NCBI RefSeq assembly: GCF_037546065.1
Contig: NZ_JAWMWG010000001.1
Coordinates: 186,001 to 250,000 of the forward strand
DNA: 64,000 nucleotides
Direction: 5' to 3'
Origin: Holzapfeliella saturejae
GTDB taxonomy: Bacteria; Bacillota; Bacilli; Lactobacillales; Lactobacillaceae
The notes under the pieces are model-generated. The model had not been told where the DNA came from, ran no database searches, and saw only the letters and a list, made by a program, of their open reading frames with translations. This document shows positions 1-8,579 of this stretch, in pieces (position 1 is the stretch's first letter; each line of letters opens with the position of its first letter). Both the position numbers and the translations under genes were made by a program.

Positions 1-1
1 A

Positions 2-1144
2 GAAACTGGCCTTTATGAAATTGCTAGAAAAGTAAACAAGCCTTATGCTTATTTGTTTACCATCATTGTCTTTTTAATTTTAGGACCTTTGTTTGCAACT
101 CCGAGATTAGCGACAACATCTTTTGAAGTTGGGATTCAACCACTTATTGGTACTGATTTATCAAAACCTGTTTTAGCTATTTTCTCCATTGCTTTTTTTG
201 CTTTAACTTTTATTTTGGCTTTAAGACCTGCTAAATTAATGACTTATATTGGTAAATACCTCACACCTTTATTTCTGATTTTGCTAGGTATCTTATTATT
301 ATTTGCTTTTATTAACCCGATGGGAAATCTAAGTCATGGCCCACAAGCAACCTACCAATCAGGTAGCTTTTTTACAGGATTTTTAGAAGGTTATAACACC
401 ATGGATGCATTGGGAGCACAATTAATGGCGTTTATCGTCATTAATGCGATTAAAGAATTAGGCATTACGGAGCCTAAACAAATTGCAAAAGAGCTCACCA
501 AGTCAAGCGTGGTCTTCATTGTGGTCATGAGTGTTATCTACATCTTGTTAGCTTTAATGGGAGCTTTAAGTCTGGGTACACTTTCGCCTGCTGCTAATGG
601 TGGAGCTGCTTTAGCTCAAATTGCAACTCATTATTTAGGCCGTCTAGGAAATGTTTTACTAGCGGCTATCATTATCGTAGCTTGCCTGAAAACAGCAATT
701 GGCTTAATTATGGCGTTTGGTGAAACCATGAATCATCTTTTCCCTAAAGTTTCTTACCAAACTTTTATCGCCATTGCTTGTATCTTACCTGCCCTTTTTG
801 CCAATATTGGGTTAACTAACATTATTGCTTATTCTGTTCCAGCATTAATGTTTATCTTTCCATTGGCATTGGTTTTAATTTTTGTGGCTTTATTAACTCC
901 TCTAGTCGGTGATCACAGAATTTTATACCAAACCACAACATTATTTGTCTTAATTCCAGCTATTATGGATGGACTAAATAATTTGCCAAAATTTTTAAGG
1001 ACAGAAACAATCACATCTTTAGTTGAGGGGTACCATGCTATTATTCCATTTAGTTCAATTGGACTAGGTTGGGTTGTCCCAGCAATTATTGGATACATTT
1101 TTGGATTAATTATTTTAGCTACAACGCAAAAAAGCAAGGCTTAA
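2..1144 (+). CDS. brnQ: branched-chain amino acid transport system II carrier protein (BrnQ), 5' end outside window
   Basis: Sodium-coupled symporter for leucine, isoleucine and valine in the cytoplasmic membrane. The reading frame is open to the left edge, and residues before the first possible start (TTG at 53) already continue the family sequence, so the window begins inside the gene. About 380 of the usual 440 or so residues are present. The hallmark GPLFATPR followed by SFEVG near the visible N-terminus is typical of BrnQ, and many hydrophobic segments follow. The gene ends at a strong terminator that overlaps the stop codon. No partner gene is needed, because BrnQ acts as a single polypeptide. 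Confidence 0.93.
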   Translation, partial: ETGLYEIARKVNKPYAYLFTIIVFLILGPLFATPRLATTSFEVGIQPLIGTDLSKPVLAIFSIAFFALTFILALRPAKLMTYIGKYLTPLFLILLGILLLFAFINPMGNLSHGPQATYQSGSFFTGFLEGYNTMDALGAQLMAFIVINAIKELGITEPKQIAKELTKSSVVFIVVMSVIYILLALMGALSLGTLSPAANGGAALAQIATHYLGRLGNVLLAAIIIVACLKTAIGLIMAFGETMNHLFPKVSYQTFIAIACILPALFANIGLTNIIAYSVPALMFIFPLALVLIFVALLTPLVGDHRILYQTTTLFVLIPAIMDGLNNLPKFLRTETITSLVEGYHAIIPFSSIGLGWVVPAIIGYIFGLIILATTQKSKA

Positions 1145-1160
1145 TGCCTTGCTTTTTTAT
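1128..1160 (+). terminator. intrinsic terminator after brnQ
   Basis: Inverted repeat AAAAAAGCAAGGC / GCCTTGCTTTTTT with a 5-base loop and a T run. It overlaps the brnQ stop codon. Confidence 0.9.
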
Positions 1161-1219
1161 TTAGTATTTATCAAATATGATAAAATGAGTTAAACGATTA
1201 TCAGAAATGAGGTCTGATT

Positions 1220-1438
1220 ATGGATCAACTATTGAAAGAAATTGGTGACTTTTTCAACCAAAATCCAAAAGGCTTTTTTGCCTTTGTTGTATTTATCTTT
1301 GGTGTTATTTTATTTGGATTTGGTAAGAAAGCCCCAGTATTACGGTTGTTTTTAGGCGATAAAAGTGTTTTCTTTCAACTTTTTTGGGGAGCTATTATCT
1401 CCCTTATCGGAATTGCCCTAATCTATTTATTTAGATAA
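1220..1438 (+). CDS. small two-helix membrane protein, function unknown
   Basis: A 72-residue protein with an amphipathic N-terminus and two hydrophobic segments (about residues 18-35 and 50-70). They are separated by a short loop containing KKAPVLRLFLGDK. The ATG start follows a GAGG ribosome site in a separate intergenic region after the brnQ terminator. The gene is followed after 17 bases by the DUF218 protein, so the two may be co-transcribed. The shape is loosely like small Imm17-type or YdcF-associated membrane proteins, but I cannot assign a family. The start and coding status look sound; the function is unknown. Confidence 0.7.
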   Translation: MDQLLKEIGDFFNQNPKGFFAFVVFIFGVILFGFGKKAPVLRLFLGDKSVFFQLFWGAIISLIGIALIYLFR

Positions 1439-1455
1439 GAAAAGAGGTTTCAACA

Positions 1456-2496
1456 TTGATTATTTTTTTACTATTAGTGGTAGACTTACTGGTTATAACC
1501 TCTTTTGTCTACAGCTACAAACAAAATAAAAGTAGACTGCGAAATGGTCTTCTACTTAATTTATCAATTTTCATGACGGGATTACTATTTGGGGCTATTG
1601 TGCTCAATATTAATTATCAACCACTGACCACAGTTAGTTTAATTATTGCAGCAATATTAGCTTTAATTATTGTTTTCTTTTCCGTCTTTTATGGTGTTTT
1701 TTTAATTTGGAACGGGATTATTGTTTGGCGAAGAGAATCTCATTCTTTAGCTAATACATTGACCCTTATCTTAGGAATCATGAGTATCCTTTATCCTTTT
1801 ATTTTTGGAACAATACATTGGTTGTTGCCCGAAAAAGTATTTATCTTTTTTGACAATATACTCAGCGTTATATTAGGTTACATTATCCTTTGCTTATTTA
1901 GCTTTTTAAGCTCATTATTGCTTTTTTACTTTTACAGACCCAAAAAAGACAAAGATTTCATCATTGTACTAGGTTCTGGACTAATCAATGGCAATCAAGT
2001 TCCGCCTCTACTCGCTTCAAGAATTGACCGCGCAATTTGGTTTTACCAAAAACAAATCGGTAACCAAAAATCAGCGCCTTATATTATTTGTACCGGGGGT
2101 CAAGGCTCTGATGAAAGCACATCAGAAGGTGAAGCAATGAGAGAATATGCAATTGCACATGGCGTTGATAGTAAACGCGTAATTGCTGAAACCAAAGCAA
2201 AAAATACAATCGAAAACATGCAATTTTCCAAACAAATTGTTGAACAGCTTAACCTCAATCCACAAAACGGAATTTTTGTTACAAGTTACTACCATCTTTA
2301 CCGAGGCGCACAATATGCCAGAGATGCCGGTATGCTAATTAACGGATTAGGGGCTAAGACAAGATTTTTCTTTGTGCCAAATGCTATTATCAGAGAATAT
2401 ATTGCAGTTTTACTCGCACATCGAAACTTTCACACTATCGTTATAACGGGATTAGTATTAGTCGCACTTATCAAATCGCTTTCTCAAATTCTATAA
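1456..2496 (+). CDS. YdcF/ElyC-SanA family (DUF218) membrane protein
   Basis: A 346-residue protein. The first 170 or so residues form several transmembrane helices, followed by a cytosolic or membrane-proximal DUF218 domain. That domain starts at about residue 170 with IIVLGSGL, then shows PPLLASRIDRAIWFY, ICTGGQGSDE, SEGEAMREYA and ETKAKNTIENMQFSK, all typical of the SanA/YdcF fold. A role in cell-envelope metabolism is inferred from the family; no substrate can be named. The start is TTG, supported by AAAGAGG about eight bases upstream. It lies 17 bases after the small membrane protein and ends at a terminator. Confidence 0.85.
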   Translation: MIIFLLLVVDLLVITSFVYSYKQNKSRLRNGLLLNLSIFMTGLLFGAIVLNINYQPLTTVSLIIAAILALIIVFFSVFYGVFLIWNGIIVWRRESHSLANTLTLILGIMSILYPFIFGTIHWLLPEKVFIFFDNILSVILGYIILCLFSFLSSLLLFYFYRPKKDKDFIIVLGSGLINGNQVPPLLASRIDRAIWFYQKQIGNQKSAPYIICTGGQGSDESTSEGEAMREYAIAHGVDSKRVIAETKAKNTIENMQFSKQIVEQLNLNPQNGIFVTSYYHLYRGAQYARDAGMLINGLGAKTRFFFVPNAIIREYIAVLLAHRNFHTIVITGLVLVALIKSLSQIL

Positions 2497-2532
2497 AAAA
2501 AGACCTAAGCAATTCGCTCAGGTCTTTTTTTA
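2495..2532. terminator. bidirectional terminator between convergent genes
   Basis: GACCTAAGC / GCTCAGGTC stem with one mismatch, flanked by A and T runs. It serves the DUF218 gene on the plus strand and the small gene on the minus strand. Confidence 0.85.
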
Positions 2533-2709
2533 TTAATCTTTTTTACCACGGAATTCGTCAACTTTTTTACCAGCTTCGTTTAATCCGTCGCTCACTTTTT
2601 TGTGAACATCATCAGTTGCTTTTTTAGCTTTGTCAACAGCGTCACTGTTTTTTACTGAATCAATGCCCTTTGATACTTTGTCTTTCATTTCGTCAAAATT
2701 AAATGCCAT
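2533..2709 (-). CDS. small charged stress-type protein (CsbD-like / LEA-like), 58 residues
   Basis: A short gene encoding a protein that starts MAFNFDEMKDKVSKGIDSVK and ends DEFRGKKD. It is almost entirely charged and polar and reads as one long amphipathic helix. This resembles CsbD-type general-stress proteins, but the family match is not certain. The ATG follows AGGAGG at ideal spacing. A near-consensus promoter lies upstream (TTAACA, 17 bp, TATAAT). The gene is monocistronic and convergent with the DUF218 gene. The good promoter and ribosome site make it very likely to be real and highly expressed. Confidence 0.8.
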   Translation of the reverse strand: MAFNFDEMKDKVSKGIDSVKNSDAVDKAKKATDDVHKKVSDGLNEAGKKVDEFRGKKD

Positions 2710-2738
2710 AATGTATTCCTCCTCATTAATTTAATTCT

Positions 2739-2767
2739 ATTATAGCGCCATCATCCGAATTTGTTAA
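2739..2767 (-). promoter_or_regulatory. promoter of the small stress-type gene
   Basis: On the minus strand TTAACA and TATAAT are separated by exactly 17 bases, with AGGAGG and ATG downstream. Confidence 0.7.
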
Positions 2768-2795
2768 CTAATTTATCTCAAAATTTTCAAATTTA

Positions 2796-2823
2796 TTGAC
2801 TCATTAAATTAAAATGATATGAT
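2796..2823 (+). promoter_or_regulatory. promoter of the aminotransferase gene
   Basis: TTGACT and TATGAT with a 16-base spacer, about 35 bases before the ATG. Confidence 0.65.
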
Positions 2824-2857
2824 AAAAACAATAAAAACATATTAAAGGAGATTCGCT

Positions 2858-4030
2858 ATGTCATCACTGATTAATCGCTTAAACAAAAATCTATCTATTT
2901 TGAAACCTAATTCTATTCTGGAATTCAATGCTGAAATTTCACAAATTGAAGATATTGTTCACCTTACAATTGGAGAGCCTGACTTTAATACGCCGAACCA
3001 TGTCAAACAAGCTGCCATTAAAAGCATTGAAAACAATGAGAGTCACTACACTAATCCACGTGGCACAACCGAACTTCGGACAGCTGCTAGTCAATTTTTG
3101 AAATTAAAATATGATTTAGACTACAAACCTGAAGATCAATTAATTATTACGGCTGGTGTGACTGAAGCTATTTACGCTACGTTGTCTACTATTTTGAATC
3201 CCGGCGATAAAGTTATCCTACCTACACCTATTTTTCCTTTATACATTCCTATCATGGAATTCTTAGGCGCTTCTCCACTTTATATTGATACTTCTAAAAC
3301 AGATTTCAAATTATCAAAAGACCAACTACAAGAAGCACTAGATGAAAATGGTGAATCTGTTAAAGCTGTTGTCTTAAACTTCCCAAATAATCCAACAGGC
3401 GTAACTTATACTCAAGCAGAATTAGAAGATTTAGCAACCGTTATCTCCAAAAATGATATCTTTTGTATCAGTGATGAAATTTATAGCGAATTATCTTATC
3501 AACATGATCACGTTTCAATGGGGACTATCTTGCCCGAACAAACCCTTGTATTTAATGGTGTTTCTAAATCACATGCGATGACCGGATGGCGTATCGGTGT
3601 AATTGGGGGACCAGCTCTCATTATCAACGAAATCAACAAAGTACATCAATTCTTGATTACCTCAGCTACAACTAACGCTCAAGCAGCAGCAACTGAAGCC
3701 TTTAAAAATGGACTTGAAGACGGTCCACAAATGCGTGAAGCCTATGCAAAACGTGTCGCTATTTTAGAAGCAGGATTGAGTCAGTTAGGATTCGATTATG
3801 TCAAACCAAACGGCGCATTTTACCTATTTGCAAAAATCCCTGAACAATTTACGCAAGACAGTTTTGAATTCAGTCGCCAACTCGCTTACAGCGCAAAAGT
3901 TGCCGTTATTCCCGGTTATTGTTTTGGACCTGGTGGAGAAGGCTATGTTCGTATCAGCTTCGCTGCCAGCGAAAAAAATATCAAAACTGCATTAGACCGT
4001 ATTAAATCATTTTTAAACCAGGTAAAATAA
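2858..4030 (+). CDS. PLP-dependent class I/II aminotransferase (AraT/PatA type)
   Basis: Fold-type I aminotransferase of 390 residues, the usual length. Visible motifs are the substrate-side LTIGEPDF near residue 38, the NFPNNPTG loop near residue 175, the DEIYSEL cofactor segment, and SKSHAMTGWRIG with the predicted Schiff-base lysine at residue 237. The family transfers amino groups from aromatic amino acids, and sometimes others, to 2-oxoglutarate. In lactic acid bacteria this group makes aroma precursors and also works in biosynthesis. The substrate is not decided by sequence alone. The ATG follows AAAGGAG. Its own promoter precedes it; the next gene follows after 48 bases. Confidence 0.88.
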   Translation: MSSLINRLNKNLSILKPNSILEFNAEISQIEDIVHLTIGEPDFNTPNHVKQAAIKSIENNESHYTNPRGTTELRTAASQFLKLKYDLDYKPEDQLIITAGVTEAIYATLSTILNPGDKVILPTPIFPLYIPIMEFLGASPLYIDTSKTDFKLSKDQLQEALDENGESVKAVVLNFPNNPTGVTYTQAELEDLATVISKNDIFCISDEIYSELSYQHDHVSMGTILPEQTLVFNGVSKSHAMTGWRIGVIGGPALIINEINKVHQFLITSATTNAQAAATEAFKNGLEDGPQMREAYAKRVAILEAGLSQLGFDYVKPNGAFYLFAKIPEQFTQDSFEFSRQLAYSAKVAVIPGYCFGPGGEGYVRISFAASEKNIKTALDRIKSFLNQVK

Positions 4031-4078
4031 AAACAAAGACGTGAGTCACTAACTAAATCTCAGAAAAGGAGCTTTATT

Positions 4079-5119
4079 TTGAACAAAAACTGGCTTGAAA
4101 TACTCAAAAAAATTACGATGACCACTTTAAACGGTGTTTCCATTGGGGTTATCGTTGCTTTGGTACCGGGAGCTTTATTGAATAATATCATGAAAGCTCT
4201 AGCCCCAAATTTTGGCTTTGCACAAACTGTTTTAAATTTTACAGCTATCTCGGCTGTCTTGCTTCCTGTTGTCAGCGCACTTTGTGTAGGCCTAATTGGT
4301 AAATTAACACCGATTCAAAGTGCCTCAATGGTTCTTGCAACCGCTATTGGTGCTGGTAATATCAAAATGACCGCTAATGGACTGACTGTTGCCGGATCCG
4401 GTGATGTCATTAATGTGGGGGTTACCATCTTTATCAGCTATATTTTAATTCTACTTTTAGGTAATCGACTAAAATCTTATACTATTTTATTACTACCTTC
4501 GATTATTTTGATTATTGGTGGCGGGTTAGGTCAACTAACCTTACACCCTGTTGGTAAAATCACACAATTAATTGGCGATTTTATTGCACAAGTTACACAC
4601 TTACAGCCAATTTTAATGGGGATTTTGTTAGGAATTTCATTTGCTTTAATCATTATTTCCCCAGTTTCTTCAGTGGGTATTGCTTCTGCAGTGGGACTTC
4701 AAGGAATTGCTTCAGGTTCAGCTAACCTAGGTATTGTTGCTGCTTCATATGCTTTGGCAGTCTACGGTTTCAAAGTCAACTCTTTAGGTGCATCCCTTGC
4801 ACACATTATTGGTTCACCTAAAATCCAAATGGCGAATATTTTAAAAAAACCAAAAGTTATGTTGCCAATTGCGATTAACTCCGGGATTTTAGGCGGTCTA
4901 GGAGCTCTACTTAATATCAACGGAAATGCCATGAGTGCTGGTTTTGGATTTTCAGGACTTATTGGACCAATCGCTGCATTAGAACAAGGAGCAAACATCT
5001 TAACCCTATTGGTTATCTTCATTGTTGTGCCATTTGTCTTAGCACTAATTAGCCACTATCTTTTCATTTTAAAATGGCATTTTATGGACATTAAAGACTT
5101 TACACTGAATTACGATTAA
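4079..5119 (+). CDS. PTS_EIIC_2-like membrane protein (PTS sugar transporter subunit IIC family)
   Basis: A 346-residue polytopic membrane protein rich in Gly, Ala and Ile with about ten hydrophobic stretches. Conserved-looking segments are NGVSIGVIVALVPGALLNN near the start, GAGNIKMTANGL, GSGDVINVG and AVYGFKVNSLGASLAHIIGSPKIQMANILKKPK. This fits the PTS_EIIC_2 family, which stands apart from classical EIIC and whose substrate is mostly unknown. No EIIA or EIIB gene is nearby, so true phosphotransferase function is uncertain. The start is TTG after AAAAGGAG. A close paralogue follows 11 bases downstream, so this looks like a tandem duplication transcribed as one unit. Confidence 0.75.
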   Translation: MNKNWLEILKKITMTTLNGVSIGVIVALVPGALLNNIMKALAPNFGFAQTVLNFTAISAVLLPVVSALCVGLIGKLTPIQSASMVLATAIGAGNIKMTANGLTVAGSGDVINVGVTIFISYILILLLGNRLKSYTILLLPSIILIIGGGLGQLTLHPVGKITQLIGDFIAQVTHLQPILMGILLGISFALIIISPVSSVGIASAVGLQGIASGSANLGIVAASYALAVYGFKVNSLGASLAHIIGSPKIQMANILKKPKVMLPIAINSGILGGLGALLNINGNAMSAGFGFSGLIGPIAALEQGANILTLLVIFIVVPFVLALISHYLFILKWHFMDIKDFTLNYD

Positions 5120-5130
5120 AGGAGACCTAC

Positions 5131-6167
5131 GTGAAGCCTCTCAATTTTGCCCAATTCAAACAAATCTCGATTAATATTTTAAATGGGATTTCAATTGGTG
5201 TTATTACAACACTTGTACCCGGCGCTATTTTGAATAATTTGATGAAACTATTCACACAGTATTCTTGGTCGCAGTCTGTTCTTTTGTTTACAACTATTGC
5301 GACAACCTTATTACCAGCTGTTAGTGCTCTTTGTGTCGGGATGATTAGTCAGTTCACCCCCATACAAACCGCTTCCCTTGCTCTAGCTACAGTGGTTGGT
5401 GCTGGTAATATCAAAGTAACTTCAAATGGTCTTGCTATTGGTGGAACCGGTGATGTGATTAATGTCGGAATTACCATTTTAATCGCTTATCTACTGATTA
5501 TTAGTTTAGATAATCGGCTTAAATCATACACTATTTTATTAATGCCTTCATTGGTCTTGTTAATTGCTGGTGGAATCGGTCACTTAACATTAACACCTAT
5601 TAGCCAAATTACACTTATAATCAATAGTGTAATCACACAATTTATGCAGCTGCAACCTTATTTAATGGGCGCCTTACTTGGCGCTTCATTTGCTTTAATT
5701 ATGATTTCTCCAATCTCTGCTGTTGGTATTGCAACTGCGGTGGGAGTTTCAGGTATTGCATCTGGATCAGCTGGTCTTGGGATTGTAGCTACAGCTTTTG
5801 CATTAGCCGTCTATGGCTTTAAAGTCAATTCCTTTGGGACAGCAATAGCTTTAATTTTAGGATCGCCCAAAATTCAGTTAGCTAATATCTTGAAAAAACC
5901 AAAAATCATTCTTCCTATTGCAATTAACGCCGCTATTATGGGTGCATTAGGACCTTTATTCAACATTCAAGGGACGCCAGTTAGCGGTGGTTTTGGTTTT
6001 ATTGGGGCAGTTGGACCCATTACAGCGTTAGAATATTCTACTAGTTGGTTAGTGGTTGTTTAACTTTTGTTGTAATTCCAATCTTATTAGCTTTACTTAG
6101 CCACTACTTTTTTATTCAAAAAAGTAACTATATGTCGCAAAATGATTTTAAAATTGATTATAAATAA
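5131..6167 (+). pseudogene. frameshifted PTS_EIIC_2-like paralogue
   Basis: A paralogue of the preceding gene with near-identical architecture. It starts at GTG after AAAGGAGA. The frame stops at TAA 6061-6063 after 310 residues, in the middle of a membrane helix (ending STSWLVVV). The missing C-terminus lies in the next frame: from 6060 the codons read LTFVVIPILLALLSHYFF and so on to TAA at 6165-6167. That segment aligns with residues LTLLVIFIVVPFVLALISHYLF of the paralogue without a gap. One extra T in the run at 6059-6061 would restore a protein of about 345 residues. It may be a true inactivating mutation or a one-base sequence error. Confidence 0.75.
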
Positions 6168-6197
6168 AAGGAAGCTCAATTATGAGCTTCCTTTTTA
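6166..6197. terminator. bidirectional terminator between PTS-like pair and marR gene
   Basis: AAAAGGAAGCTC / GAGCTTCCTTTTTA with a 6-base loop. Confidence 0.9.
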
Positions 6198-6671
6198 TTC
6201 GCCAAATTCACCATATTTTTGGACAATATTTAAAAATCGTTCAATTGTATTCAGTTCATCTTGTGAAAAAGAGCTAAAATCTTGCTTAACTCTTTCATAA
6301 GCTGACTCATGAAAAGCTAAATTAGCTTTTGCTAAATGTTCACCCTTAGAAGTTAACTTCACATAAACATTACGGTAGTTTTCAAGGCCTCTAAATCGTT
6401 CAAGATACCCCAGCTCATTCAACTTCTTGATACGTCTAGAAACGCCACCTTGCGTGATTGACATCTGATTAACAATATCTGAAATCATCACTTCTTTCCC
6501 CAATATCAAAGTTAAAATCTCTAAATCATGATGCGTTAACTGTGCGCGAACTTCTTCCGCATATAAAGAACCATATTTCTTTTCGAAAAATTGTAATTTA
6601 TCAGTTAATGAACTTTTTTGTAGTCTTTCAATAACTTGCCAAACAATATGATTACGACTAATTTGAACCAA
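6195..6671 (-). CDS. MarR family transcriptional regulator
   Basis: A 158-residue winged-helix regulator. The core at about residues 45-110 reads LTHHDLEILTLILGKEVMISDIVNQMSITQGGVSRRIKKL and is followed by the wing LERFRGLENYRNVYVKLTSKG. Helical flanks on both sides form the dimer interface expected for MarR. The ATG is preceded by GAGGAC at good spacing. The gene is monocistronic. Neighbours on both sides are on other transcription units, so its target is not obvious. The AT-rich upstream region holds two copies of a palindromic decamer that could be an autoregulatory operator. The ligand is unknown. Confidence 0.85.
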   Translation of the reverse strand: MVQISRNHIVWQVIERLQKSSLTDKLQFFEKKYGSLYAEEVRAQLTHHDLEILTLILGKEVMISDIVNQMSITQGGVSRRIKKLNELGYLERFRGLENYRNVYVKLTSKGEHLAKANLAFHESAYERVKQDFSSFSQDELNTIERFLNIVQKYGEFGE

Positions 6672-6710
6672 ACTAATGTCCTCCTCACTATAACTTTTAT
6701 TTTATATTTA

Positions 6711-6754
6711 TAATAATTATCAAATACTAATTATATCATAATTTTAATAATTAT
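6711..6754. promoter_or_regulatory. candidate MarR operator: two TAATAATTAT copies
   Basis: The decamer TAATAATTAT occurs at 6711-6720 and 6745-6754, 34 bases apart. Each contains the palindrome ATAATTAT. A TATAAT on the minus strand at 6730-6735 lies between them. The surrounding DNA is very AT-rich, so chance occurrence is possible. Confidence 0.35.
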
Positions 6755-6776
6755 TTACTTAAAATGCTATAACAAG

Positions 6777-6812
6777 AAAAACACTGTCTCAAATTAGACA
6801 GTGTTTCGTTTA
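6777..6812 (-). terminator. terminator of the met transport operon
   Basis: AAACACTGTCT / AGACAGTGTTT with a 6-base loop and a T-rich 3' side on the minus strand, overlapping the end of the permease gene. Confidence 0.85.
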
Positions 6813-7496
6813 ATGACTTACTTTTTTTGTGATGCGGTCGCCAATGAATTGAATAAGGAAAACAAACAATAGCACCATTAGTGTTGCCACGATGGTGACA
6901 TCGTTTTGAAAACGTTTATATCCAATGTCTAAAGCAAGGCTTCCCAGTCCACCAGCACCTACAGCACCAGCCATTGCAGTTAGATTAGTTAAACTAATCA
7001 TAGTCAACGTGCTTGCTCGGATTAAGTCAGGTAACCCTTCTTTTAGATAAACGCTCCAAACAATACCAAAGTTTGATTCTCCCATTGATTGAGCTGCTTC
7101 AATGACACCTTTGTCAACTTGGACTAAAGCATTTTGAACCTGTCTAGCATAAAAAGGAAATGTTCCAATAACTAGTGGAACAAGTGCTCCTTGTGGACCT
7201 ATTGTAGTGCCAACAATAAGTTTAGTCAAGGGACCAATTAAGGCTAGCAAGATAATAAACGGAATTGATCGCAACACATTCACAATTTTATCGGTGATAT
7301 TATAAATTGTTTTATTTTCAGCAATCGCACCATCTTCTGTGATAACTAAAATCAATCCTACAGCTAGACCAATAACACCTGCGATAACCGCACTGACTAA
7401 GGTCATATAAAGTGTTTGTGAAATCGCCCCTTCAAAACCATAATCACCGTACCAGTTATCAAAAACATTAGGAATATATTGTTTTAAAAAGTCCAT
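6810..7496 (-). CDS. metP: methionine ABC transporter permease (MetI/MetP)
   Basis: A 228-residue integral membrane subunit of the methionine uptake transporter, the usual length. It has five hydrophobic segments and the permease-ATPase coupling loop VIEAAQSMGESNFGIVWSVYLKEGLPDL. MetI-type features AGAVGAGGLGSLALDIGYKRF and the early YMTLVSAVIAGVIGLAVG are present. The ATG overlaps the metN stop codon (TAATG), so the two are translationally coupled. It is the last gene of metQ-metN-metP, under the Met T-box leader at 9.43-9.7 kb. Confidence 0.93.
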   Translation of the reverse strand: MDFLKQYIPNVFDNWYGDYGFEGAISQTLYMTLVSAVIAGVIGLAVGLILVITEDGAIAENKTIYNITDKIVNVLRSIPFIILLALIGPLTKLIVGTTIGPQGALVPLVIGTFPFYARQVQNALVQVDKGVIEAAQSMGESNFGIVWSVYLKEGLPDLIRASTLTMISLTNLTAMAGAVGAGGLGSLALDIGYKRFQNDVTIVATLMVLLFVFLIQFIGDRITKKVSH

Positions 7497-8560
7497 TAGT
7501 CCTCACCTCCAAAGTCAGCTAAATTTAGTTTTTTAATGCGAACCCCTGATTGTGTTAGAAATTCTAATGAGTCTGCCACTTTAGCTGCATCCCCACTTAA
7601 AATAACAATCAAACTTCCAATCGGTGTTCTTTGTAAGATTTCAACGTTACCATACAAGATGTTAGCACTCACCCCAAATTTTTGGTAAAGACTAACAATA
7701 ATAGGCTCGTCAGTGGTTTCTCCCGAATAAGACAATTGTACTAACTGTTCATTATCTTGTAAGTGTTGCAAGTTTTCTTGTTGAGCAAGACCTTTTAAAG
7801 TGGCATCTAGTCTAGTTGTCGTATCAATAAATGATTGCGTTAAACTAGTTTTTGGATTAGCAAAAATATCTAATACCGAGCCACGTTCAATCACTTTTCC
7901 TTGTTCCATAACCGCAACTTTATTGCTAATTTGTTTAACTGCTTCCATTTGGTGAGTAATTAATACAACAGTTAAGTTCAACTTTTGATTTAATTCTTGC
8001 AATAAGTTCAAAATTGATTCGGTTGTTTTAGGATCTAGTGCACTTGTTGCCTCATCAGAAATCAAAATATCCGGATCATTTGCCAGTGAACGAGCAATCG
8101 CGACACGTTGCTTTTGTCCACCTGATAATTGTCTTGGATAGGTATCTTTTTTGTCTGCTAGTCCAACTAAATCAAGTAATTCGTTAACTTTATCTTGTTT
8201 TTCTTGCTTAGAAAGTGGACTACCTTTTAAGGCATAGGCCACATTTTGAGCAATAGTACGTGACATCATTAAATTGAAATGTTGAAAAATCATTCCAATT
8301 TTTTTACGTGTTTTACGTAATTTTGGGGCATCATATTGGCAAATATCTTCACCATTAATTAAAACTTCACCACTAGTTGGTCGTTGTAGCAAGTTGATTA
8401 CTCGAACAAGTGTACTTTTACCTGCTCCAGAATAACCCACAATACCAAATATATCACCACGCTGGATATCTAAGTTAACATCATCAACTGCTAAAACATC
8501 ACGTTCTTTATTTTTAAAATTAACACTAATATTTTTTAGTTGAATTAAGGGCTGTGCCAT
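7496..8560 (-). CDS. metN: methionine ABC transporter ATP-binding protein
   Basis: A 354-residue ATPase of the methionine importer. Walker A GYSGAGKST is at residues 42-50, the Q-loop IFQHFNLM near 91, the signature LSGGQKQR at about 145-152, and Walker B ILISDE at about 165-170 followed by the D-loop SALD. After residue 260 a C-terminal NIL-type domain (IVSLYQKFGVSANILYGNVEILQ) is present; in MetN homologues this binds methionine and inhibits transport. The gene lies 19 bases after metQ and overlaps metP. Full length with no odd residues. Confidence 0.95.
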   Translation of the reverse strand: MAQPLIQLKNISVNFKNKERDVLAVDDVNLDIQRGDIFGIVGYSGAGKSTLVRVINLLQRPTSGEVLINGEDICQYDAPKLRKTRKKIGMIFQHFNLMMSRTIAQNVAYALKGSPLSKQEKQDKVNELLDLVGLADKKDTYPRQLSGGQKQRVAIARSLANDPDILISDEATSALDPKTTESILNLLQELNQKLNLTVVLITHQMEAVKQISNKVAVMEQGKVIERGSVLDIFANPKTSLTQSFIDTTTRLDATLKGLAQQENLQHLQDNEQLVQLSYSGETTDEPIIVSLYQKFGVSANILYGNVEILQRTPIGSLIVILSGDAAKVADSLEFLTQSGVRIKKLNLADFGGED

Positions 8561-8579
8561 CCTTTACACCTCGTTTAAT

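Noticed and set aside
6051..6070. Programmed -1 frameshifting in the PTS-like paralogue
   Set aside because: No slippery heptamer in the reading frame, and the intact paralogue needs none; a lost T is simpler.
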